This document shows, in pieces, positions 12,626 through 18,035 of a DNA stretch of 30,685 nt; the stretch's first letter is position 1; each line of letters opens with the position of its first letter. The notes below the pieces were generated by a model. It worked only from the letters and a program-made list of their open reading frames with translations, did not search any database and was not told the origin of the DNA. Source of the stretch: Pseudomonadota bacterium. Lineage in GTDB: Bacteria; Pseudomonadota; Gammaproteobacteria; Xanthomonadales; Xanthomonadaceae. Where the stretch lies: the NCBI GenBank assembly GCA_023395465.1, contig JAEWZE010000270.1, forward strand, positions 1 to 30,685. The letters are read 5' to 3'. The position numbers were made by a program, and so were the translations under genes.

Positions 12626-12846
12626 GCGCGCAGATCATTCCGTTCCCGAGCCGACGCGCCGAGCAGGCTGCGAGCGATCCCTTCGAGACATACGTCCGCT
12701 ACCTGGATGCCCGGCGCTCCATTCGCACGCTTCCGCGGTTCACTCGCGAGAGCGTCCAGCAGTTCCGCGTCTGGTATGGCCTGACTGATGAGGAGGCCGC
12801 GCGGTTGCAGCGCGAAGAAGAGCAGTACCGCCCTCTCGAGGACTGA
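12622..12846 (+). CDS. Small hypothetical protein, second cargo gene
   Basis: 74 residues, start overlapping the previous stop (ATGA), implying translational coupling. The start motif MSAQIIPFPSRRA is a short pattern common at the N-terminus of small phage and plasmid proteins of unknown function. The rest is charged and helical (FETYVRYLDARRSIRTLPRFTRESVQQFRVWYGLTDEEAARLQREEEQY). No catalytic motif is visible. It is followed four bases later by the next cargo gene. Confidence 0.7.
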   Translation: MSAQIIPFPSRRAEQAASDPFETYVRYLDARRSIRTLPRFTRESVQQFRVWYGLTDEEAARLQREEEQYRPLED

Positions 12847-12850
12847 GCTG

Positions 12851-13459
12851 GTGACGAAGAAATCCACCAACAAGCCGGTCGCCGACAAGGCGGCTGGCAT
12901 CGATGCTTGCGTCGCTAGATTCTGTAGTGGCCTTGACGAGACGACGCGCGCGGTCCTGATGATCAACCTGCGCTCGATACCGCAATTCATCCAGCGCGTG
13001 GCTGAGGACACTGTCCTAGAGAAGCAGAGGAAGCGCCAGATCGACAAGGTCAGAACAAACGCAGCTCGGCTTGTTTCTGACCTCGACGAGCTGGATGAAG
13101 AGGCCCGGCTTTACGTCGCTTACTGTATGGCGGGCGGCGATCCAGGCGCCGAGCATGGGTATGACCGCAGTGTCGACGAGCTCCGCGCGCTGGAGCCACT
13201 TATCTCACTCAAGAACTTCCTTCGGGCCATGTCCACTGCAAAGGCGAGTCAACTGCCATTCCGATGGAAGGAGCGGCCGGAGCTTCTACTGGCCGCCGAT
13301 ATGGTGAAGGCGTTCAACGTTGCAGGGGTCGATGTGGCCGGCCTAGATGATGGGATAGCGGCCGAGTGTTTCTATGCCCTCGCGGAGGCTGCTGGCCTCG
13401 ATCCGCGGGAGAACGCGCGCTACTGGATAACCAAGGCTAAAGCTAGCGATTACATCTGA
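12851..13459 (+). CDS. Hypothetical protein, third cargo gene, AT-richer
   Basis: 202 residues from GTG 12851, chosen because GAGGA lies 8 bases upstream and the previous gene ends at 12846; the frame is open further upstream but that part overlaps the previous gene. I do not recognise it. Composition is helical and soluble (ARFCSGLDETTRAVLMINL, LEPLISLKNFLRAMSTAKA, LDDGIAAECFYALAEAAGL). Codon use is visibly less GC-biased than in the host genes, suggesting separate acquisition. It closes the cargo run; its stop lies inside the following terminator stem. Defence or regulation would be guesses. Confidence 0.75.
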   Translation: MTKKSTNKPVADKAAGIDACVARFCSGLDETTRAVLMINLRSIPQFIQRVAEDTVLEKQRKRQIDKVRTNAARLVSDLDELDEEARLYVAYCMAGGDPGAEHGYDRSVDELRALEPLISLKNFLRAMSTAKASQLPFRWKERPELLLAADMVKAFNVAGVDVAGLDDGIAAECFYALAEAAGLDPRENARYWITKAKASDYI

Positions 13460-13482
13460 GGGCAGAAAACTGCCCTCAGTTT
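13456..13482 (+). terminator. Rho-independent terminator after cargo genes
   Basis: Perfect 10-bp stem CTGAGGGCAG / CTGCCCTCAG with an AAAA loop followed by TTT. It begins inside the stop codon of the preceding gene and separates the cargo run from the AlpA-like operon. The U tract is short. Confidence 0.75.
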
Positions 13483-13550
13483 CCCGTTACTTCCGCCTCG
13501 CATAGTCCCAATCTCGCTCCTGCCGACCAATGCGGTCCAAGGAGCAAGCA

Positions 13551-13781
13551 ATGGAAATCAGCAGCACCACACCCCGCAAGGGTGAGATCGTCCTTCGCCT
13601 ACAGGACGTCGAACGACGTACCGGCCTGCGCCGCGCGACCATCTACCGCCGCGCCGGTGAGGGCACCTTCCCGAAGCCGATCAAGCTCGGGCCCAATAGT
13701 TCCGGCTGGCTTGAATCCGAGATCGACGCCTTCTTGGCCAAGGCCATCGAAGAGCGCGATGCGCAGGCTGGTGCCGCATGA
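13551..13781 (+). CDS. AlpA-like DNA-binding regulator / excisionase
   Basis: 76 residues from ATG 13551, preceded by AAGGAG at good spacing. It matches the AlpA/MerR-like family: VLRLQDVERRTGLRRATIYRRAGEGTFPKPIKLG, then GWLESEIDAFLAKAIEER. The helix-turn-helix spans about residues 13-33 and the rest is the wing. AlpA of prophage CP4-57 activates integrase and excision; related proteins act as excisionases or switch regulators in satellites. By position it probably controls this element's lytic or excision programme. It heads an operon of overlapping small genes reaching to 14665. Confidence 0.88.
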   Translation: MEISSTTPRKGEIVLRLQDVERRTGLRRATIYRRAGEGTFPKPIKLGPNSSGWLESEIDAFLAKAIEERDAQAGAA

Positions 13782-14008
13782 GCGGCCTCCCTCCAGCCGC
13801 CACGCTAGACGACGAGCGTCTGAGCCCCGAGCGCCTCAGTGCGATCGCCACCTCGCCAGAGGGCCGCCAGATGCTCTTGGCGCAGCGCGAGAAGCTGCTG
13901 GCCCTGCGCGCCGAGTACGCCAAGCAAAGCGCCGCGCAGATCAACTCTTTCGACGAAGGGCTCTCACGGATCGACACCGCGCTCAGCGGCGGGGAGATCG
14001 CCGTATGA
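13778..14008 (+). CDS. Small hypothetical protein
   Basis: 76 residues; its ATG overlaps the AlpA-like gene's stop (ATGA), so it is co-translated. The middle is a predicted amphipathic helix (GRQMLLAQREKLLALRAEYAKQSAAQINSFDEGLSRIDTAL), suggesting a coiled coil. No known motif. Its place between a regulator and a winged-helix protein suggests an accessory role in early control or replication, but this is position only. Confidence 0.7.
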   Translation: MSGLPPAATLDDERLSPERLSAIATSPEGRQMLLAQREKLLALRAEYAKQSAAQINSFDEGLSRIDTALSGGEIAV

Positions 14009-14214
14009 GCGGGCCTGCAGTCAGCAGCGTGGCCGGCGCACTGCCCGAGATCGGCGACGGCCTCAACTGCCAGCTGGTCGAGCTGTGGAGGCATCCAACC
14101 ATCGAACGCTGCGAGGCAGTAGCCGCGAACCTCGGCGGCGCCAGGATGGCCGTCCTGCGGCTCAAGGAAGCGCTGACGATCGAGCAGGACCGGGAGCGGG
14201 GGCATGGCCAATGA
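14005..14214 (+). CDS. Small hypothetical protein
   Basis: 69 residues from ATG 14005, overlapping the previous stop by ATGA, with GGGGAG about 8 bases upstream. Contains one clear helix (MAVLRLKEALTIEQDRERG) and a segment LVELWRHPTIERCEAVAANLGG. I do not recognise the family. Its end overlaps the next gene by 11 bases, continuing the tightly packed operon. Confidence 0.68.
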   Translation: MSGPAVSSVAGALPEIGDGLNCQLVELWRHPTIERCEAVAANLGGARMAVLRLKEALTIEQDRERGHGQ

Positions 14215-14665
14215 AGGCGGCAAGGTCATCCACGAGCGCAAGCGCGTCCAGTTCAAGGGACGCGGCAAGGGACCGCCGTTCCTGTCCATCGAACACCGGA
14301 TCGCTGACTCCGCGGAGTTCGGGGCTCTGGGAGGCAACGCAATCAAGCTGCTGCTCGAGCTGGCTCGACAGTATCGGCCCGGCAAGAACGGCGACCTCAG
14401 CATCCCCTGGTCAATGCTCAGGGACCGAGGCTGGAAGTCCCAAGGCACTGTGGCCCGCGCTAAGCAGGAACTGCTGGAGGCCGGCTGGATCATCGAGACA
14501 CGCAAGGGAGGCAAGCACAAGTGCAGCCTCTATGCGCTCAGCTACTACCCGATCGACGAGAGCGAGAAGCACTTGGAGCCGCCAACCGTCGTCGCCCCTC
14601 ACCTCTGGAAACAGGAAGGGAAGGCCCGCCAGCCTCCCCAACCTGCCCTTCGCGCTGCTGCCTGA
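14204..14665 (+). CDS. Winged-helix DNA-binding protein (candidate replication or control protein)
   Basis: 153 residues from ATG 14204 with a GGGAGCGGGGG stretch upstream. After a basic N-terminus (ERKRVQFKGRGKG) comes a winged-helix-like domain: SAEFGALGGNAIKLLLELARQY, then GDLSIPWSMLRDRGWKSQGTVARAKQELLEAGWIIETRKGGKHKCSLYAL, where the recognition helix and beta-wing are easy to place. The shape resembles Rep-type initiators and small replication or regulatory proteins of integrative elements. A repeat-rich gene-free region starts right after it, as an initiator and its iterons would. Binding to those repeats is inference. Confidence 0.78.
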   Translation: MANEGGKVIHERKRVQFKGRGKGPPFLSIEHRIADSAEFGALGGNAIKLLLELARQYRPGKNGDLSIPWSMLRDRGWKSQGTVARAKQELLEAGWIIETRKGGKHKCSLYALSYYPIDESEKHLEPPTVVAPHLWKQEGKARQPPQPALRAAA

Positions 14666-14676
14666 AAACAGAATCG

Positions 14677-14770
14677 CTAGTCCGTATGAGGAGCAATGTA
14701 GTCCGTATGAGGAGCAATTGATCGCTGAATTGCTACACATAGGGACCAATCTAGTCCGTATGAGTAGCAG
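14677..14770 (+). repeat. Three phased direct repeats TAGTCCGTATGAG
   Basis: CTAGTCCGTATGAGGAGCA at 14677, TAGTCCGTATGAGGAGCA at 14699 and CTAGTCCGTATGAGTAGCA at 14751. Steps of 22 and about 51 bases are close to 2 and 5 helical turns, so all copies face one side of the DNA. The second copy runs into an inverted repeat AGCAATT (14713-14719) / AATTGCT (14728-14734). Iterons or operators; no protein is proven to bind. Confidence 0.75.
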
Positions 14771-15098
14771 TCAGCCCGTTTCGGGCGACCCAATTACTCC
14801 CATAACAGCACACCCTTCTAGATATCTACCAGGCGGTAGCGCATCCAGGCTGTTGCTCTTGATCCACCGCTCCACAGGCTCTTGCACCACGGCGGCCAAA
14901 TCGGCGAGCGAGAAACCCAGCAGGAACCCAGCGGGTTTGCGGGCAAGCGAGGCAACCCGGCATCTCCTGCCGGGGGCACCTGCTGCCGGGTTGGCGCGGC
15001 AACTGGCGTCGAGAGTCGCTTGCGCGAGCGTTGTCGAACAGTTCCGCAAACCCTTCGCTAACCGTTTCGACGCCTGCCACAGAAAGACGTCACAACCT

Positions 15099-15169
15099 GT
15101 CACGCGTGACGTACGCGTGCTCACGCGTGCGAACGCATCGAATCCGCATGCGAACGCAATGCGAACGCA
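15099..15169 (+). repeat. Palindrome and three phased TGCGAACGCA repeats
   Basis: GTCACGCGTGAC (15099-15110) is a perfect 12-bp palindrome, with overlapping ACGCGT copies after it. TGCGAACGCA follows at 15128, 15149 and 15160; steps of 21 and 11 bases equal 2 and 1 helical turns. The block ends about 40 bases before the next gene, so it could be an operator array for that gene or part of an origin. Confidence 0.7.
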
Positions 15170-15211
15170 CTCCACGAGCCCTCGTCGAACGATCGACGAA
15201 TAGGAGAAACC

Positions 15212-15415
15212 ATGAACCAACAGGCCCGACCTCGCCAACCGGCACCACTACGCACCCGTGTCACGCGCAGGGAATTCGAGGCTGCGTTGCTGCGCGCCGG
15301 CAGCACGAGGCGGGAAGCCGATCGCGCCATCTCGGCCCTGCAGCCCTCCGTCATGCGCGCCATGCTGCCGCTGTGGCGCCGTCTCCGCATCGCCTGGAAG
15401 TCGCGCCATGGATGA
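15212..15415 (+). CDS. Small basic hypothetical protein
   Basis: 67 residues from ATG 15212 with an excellent AGGAG six bases upstream. Very basic (RPRQPAPLRTRVTRREFEAALLRAGSTRREADRAISAL, ending WRRLRIAWKSRHG), so nucleic-acid binding is likely. No known family recognised. It is the first gene after the repeat region and overlaps the next gene by eight bases, so it heads the operon leading to the capsid gene. Confidence 0.72.
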   Translation: MNQQARPRQPAPLRTRVTRREFEAALLRAGSTRREADRAISALQPSVMRAMLPLWRRLRIAWKSRHG

Positions 15416-15665
15416 GATCGCCAAGACCTTCGCACAGGCGGCTGGGCTCATGTCCGCCGCGTTGACCGAGCACTTGGCGCAGGTCGCGCCCGAGAAGCAC
15501 GCGCAGCTCCTTGCAGCGCTCGAGCGCGGTGTCCAAGTCTCGCTGTCGTTAGTGGGCGACCTCGCCGGCAATGAGCGGATCCTGCTTGAACTCGTCGGCC
15601 AAGATGGCGCGCGCGTCTTCCTGCTGAACTGGGAACGCGGCAGAGCCGGCGGTGTCGGCCACTGA
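15408..15665 (+). CDS. Small hypothetical protein
   Basis: 85 residues from ATG 15408, overlapping the previous stop. Helical throughout (MDEIAKTFAQAAGLMSAALTEHLAQVAPEKHAQLLAALERGVQVSLSLV), then a strand-like end (ARVFLLNWERG). Unknown family. The frame is open further upstream, but the ATG fits gene packing. A similar size and fold are seen in small phage accessory proteins; nothing more specific can be supported. Confidence 0.68.
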   Translation: MDEIAKTFAQAAGLMSAALTEHLAQVAPEKHAQLLAALERGVQVSLSLVGDLAGNERILLELVGQDGARVFLLNWERGRAGGVGH

Positions 15666-15667
15666 TC

Positions 15668-15946
15668 ATGGCGAAGCGCGCCAGAACTTCGCCTTGGCCG
15701 CGATGCGCATGCTGCGGGCATCCGATGAGGCCAGAGGCCAGGCCTCGGCAAGCTACGTGCGGCAACTGCGGTGGGCCGATCGAGCAGCGGAGCAACGGAA
15801 GGCCGCGGCTCTACTGCTCGGAGGCGTGCAGAGCCCGCGCCTATCGCTTGCGCAAGCTGACCCTCGCAGGCCTAACGCTGGCCATCGCCTCCGTCACGAA
15901 TGGGGAGCAAGAGTCACGAAAGGATTCACTCGAACCGGAAGGCTAG
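15668..15946 (+). CDS. Cys-rich zinc-ribbon-like small protein
   Basis: 92 residues from ATG 15668, two bases after the previous stop. Three Cys pairs are visible: Cys13/Cys16 (CACC), Cys31/Cys34 (CGNC) and Cys50/Cys54 in GRPRLYCSEACRARAYRLR. The last motif recurs in small bacterial and phage proteins of unknown function and probably binds zinc. The C-terminal 25 residues look disordered. It lies directly before the capsid gene. It is probably a nucleic-acid or protein-binding accessory factor; that is inference from the motif. Confidence 0.72.
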   Translation: MAKRARTSPWPRCACCGHPMRPEARPRQATCGNCGGPIEQRSNGRPRLYCSEACRARAYRLRKLTLAGLTLAIASVTNGEQESRKDSLEPEG

Positions 15947-15981
15947 GTAGAACGGATCCAAGCAAAGCAACGGTCCAATCA

Positions 15982-17286
15982 ATGAGTGACTTCACCAACG
16001 ACCATCTCCGCACGGTGCTCGCGCACAACGGCGTCGGTCAGGCCGACATCGACAAGCTGATCCGGGCCCGCGCGCGCATCGCCGCGCAGGCCGCCAACCC
16101 CTCCAGAGGTGACGACGTGACGACCCCCGCACAGATCCAGGCTTCCCTGGACAAGATCAACGACCAGATCAAGGGCCGCCTCGACGGCTTCGAGAGCAAG
16201 CAGGGCGAGCTGCAGGCGAGCGTGCAGGCAGCACTGCAGCAGATCGCCTTGATGGAGACGGACGGCGTCCGCATCCGCGGCAGCTTCGCCGAGCCCAGCA
16301 TCGGCAGCAACGCAGTGAAGGCGCTCAGCGAGGACGCCAGCTTCTGCGCGGCCGCCGAAACCGCACGGCGCGGCATGAAGGCAAGCCCGTTCGAGGCGCG
16401 CGTCAACGTCGACGGCAGCATTCGCGCGGCGCTGGTGAACGAAAACGGCGCGGGTCTGGCCGATGCGACGCTCTACCCCAACCAGCCGGAACGCGGCGGC
16501 GTGATCGGGCCGGTGCTCGCACCCCTGCGCCTGATCCAGGCGCTGCCGAGCCGACCGGTCAGCAGCGACTCCGTCGAATTCGTGCAGCTCTCGGCAACCG
16601 GCGAGGCAGCGCCGCAGAGCTACGAGGGCGCAGAGAAGGCGGAGATCGAATTCGAGGGCGAGCTCGAGACGGCCAAGATCATCACGATCGCCGGTCACAC
16701 GACCGCGTCCGTGCAGGTCCTGTCCGACCAAGGCGCGCTGAGCCAGACGATTGATCGCGTGCTGCGGCACAAGACCATGGACACGCTCGAGAGCCAGATC
16801 ATGAACGGCTCGGGCGCCGGCCAGAACATCCACGGCCTCATGCCGCAGGCGACGACCCTGACCCCCACGATCGGCACCACGACCGCAGACATCTACGGCG
16901 AGGCCATCGTGCGTATGGCCGATGCAGGCTACTCGCCGAACCTGGCGGTCATGAACCCGCTCGACTGGTTCCGCCTGCTGATCACCCGGCAGGAGACGGG
17001 ATCCGAGGAGTACGTCTTCGGCAGCCCGACGATGCCCATTCCCCCGGCGCTGTGGAACACGCGCATCGTGCTCACCAACAAGATGCAGCAGGGCAACGGC
17101 CTGGTGCTGGATACCAGCTTCGTCACGGTCCTCGACCGCGAGCAGGTGTCCGTGATCGCCTCCCGGTTCCACAAGGACTTTATGGTTCGCAACCTTGTGC
17201 TTATTTTGGCCGAGTTGCGCGCCGGCCTCGAGGTCACCGACCAGAACGCCCTGCGCAAGTTCACCCTGCCGGCGGCGTCCACCTGA
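15982..17286 (+). CDS. HK97-type phage major capsid protein
   Basis: 434 residues from ATG 15982, or 389 from GTG 16117. The C-terminal two thirds is an HK97-fold capsid: GGVIGPVLAPLRLIQALPSRPVSSDSVEFVQ, AEIEFEGELETAKIITIAGHTTASVQVLSDQGAL, the GSGAGQNIHGLM loop, MNPLDWFRLLITRQ and SRFHKDFMVRNLVLILAELRAGLEVTDQNALRKFTL. A predicted coiled coil (PAQIQASLDKINDQIKGRLDGFESKQGELQASVQAAL) resembles the delta scaffold domain removed by a prohead protease in relatives; no protease gene is present here. GTG 16117 has AGAGG at 7-base spacing and gives the family's usual length, so it may be the true start, the first 45 codons then being a leader or an internal extension. The frame is intact. Confidence 0.9.
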   Translation: MSDFTNDHLRTVLAHNGVGQADIDKLIRARARIAAQAANPSRGDDVTTPAQIQASLDKINDQIKGRLDGFESKQGELQASVQAALQQIALMETDGVRIRGSFAEPSIGSNAVKALSEDASFCAAAETARRGMKASPFEARVNVDGSIRAALVNENGAGLADATLYPNQPERGGVIGPVLAPLRLIQALPSRPVSSDSVEFVQLSATGEAAPQSYEGAEKAEIEFEGELETAKIITIAGHTTASVQVLSDQGALSQTIDRVLRHKTMDTLESQIMNGSGAGQNIHGLMPQATTLTPTIGTTTADIYGEAIVRMADAGYSPNLAVMNPLDWFRLLITRQETGSEEYVFGSPTMPIPPALWNTRIVLTNKMQQGNGLVLDTSFVTVLDREQVSVIASRFHKDFMVRNLVLILAELRAGLEVTDQNALRKFTLPAAST

Positions 17287-17461
17287 TCCACATTCGCCCG
17301 GTCTTGATCCCGGGCGACGGACAAGCCGTGGGTGTCCGGCTTCGGTAGGCAACAACCACGGCAGTCAGGGCGAGGGGTAGCCGCGTGGCGGCCGGCCTGG
17401 GTTGATCGCCAACCTGGACCGCAACTCCCCCTCGTGACCTGACCATCGACAGGAGCAAGTC

Positions 17462-17764
17462 ATGGGCAAGGTGGCGATGCTGGGCACCAGGGTGCAGACC
17501 CTCGAGCCCCGGGTGCGAAGCGTTCAGGGCAAGCCGAAGCGGAAGGCCGGCAAGGCCCTGCAGACCCGGCGCCAACGGTTCTACGAGCGCGACCCGCGCT
17601 GTGCCTTGTGCCGCAAGCCGCTGCTGCTCGACGAGTATCGGCTCGACCACGTCGTCGCCCTGGTGAACGGCGGGCAGGACACCGACGCCAACCTGCAGGG
17701 CCTGTGCGTGCCCTGCCACGACGCCAAGACGCGCGAGGACATGCGGCAGGCCAGGGGAGGCTAA
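17462..17764 (+). CDS. HNH endonuclease
   Basis: 100 residues from ATG 17462, with AGGAG upstream. The HNH fold is complete: Cys47-x2-Cys50 (CALC), Asp62-His63 (LDHVVAL), GGQDTDANLQGLCVPCHDAKT with Asn77 and Cys82-x2-Cys85-His86. The N-terminus is basic. In tailed phages such a small HNH protein is normally encoded beside the terminase and stimulates its DNA cleavage during packaging; here no terminase follows, so its partner would have to come from another phage, or the gene is a leftover. The 175-base gap between the capsid gene and this one shows no gene. Confidence 0.9.
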   Translation: MGKVAMLGTRVQTLEPRVRSVQGKPKRKAGKALQTRRQRFYERDPRCALCRKPLLLDEYRLDHVVALVNGGQDTDANLQGLCVPCHDAKTREDMRQARGG

Positions 17765-18035
17765 CCATACGGGGGCACCCATAAAAGTATGGGTAGTCTT
17801 GCCGGTGAAACCGACCGTTCCCGCACTGAGAGAGTTTTTTTGCGCTGCGGATAATCAAAATCGGACGATTCGTGCTCAAAAACCCTGTTTTCAGGCTTTC
17901 CCTCGCCATTCTGATTCGCTGAACTCGCCTCCCGAGAGGGGTTTTTGGACAGAAATCCGATTTCAGCCCGAAGGGGCCGTTTCAGCCGGAATCGCCTTAT
18001 TTTCTGCGTCGAATCGCGTTTCTTGGAGGTAGCAA
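17765..18035. other. AT-richer gap between HNH and tape-measure genes
   Basis: 271 bases clearly less GC-rich than the surroundings. Contains a hairpin ACCCATA-AAAG-TATGGGT (17778-17795) and a CCTC/GAGG hairpin followed by GGTTTTT near 17930-17947, either of which may act as a terminator. No convincing gene; a GGAGG near 18024 serves the next gene. In a complete siphophage the terminase, portal and connector genes would lie near this junction, so it may be a deletion scar. Confidence 0.5.

Larger units (their letters stand above)
14666..15211. other. Gene-free repeat-rich segment (candidate origin or control region)
   Basis: About 545 bases with no convincing gene on either strand. It holds two sets of short direct repeats (14677-14770 and 15128-15169), a 12-bp palindrome (15099-15110), a self-complementary TAGATATCTA (14819-14828), a GCCCG/CGGGC hairpin near 14775 and an AGCAATT/AATTGCT inverted repeat. 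The density is typical of plasmid-like replication origins or multi-operator control regions. Confidence 0.55.

Noticed and set aside
14677..14770. CRISPR array
   Set aside because: Only three short repeats with unequal, very short or absent spacers and no cas genes.
14771..15238. - strand frame of 155 codons across the repeat region
   Set aside because: Its last 50 residues look moderately protein-like (SLADLAAVVQEPVERWIKS), but it has no ribosome site or well-placed start, runs through the repeats and palindromes, and opposes all element genes. Conservation in relatives would change this view.
17799..18032. 77-codon + strand frame between HNH and tape-measure genes
   Set aside because: Starts at TTG without a ribosome site, unusual composition, and contains the hairpins; more likely non-coding.
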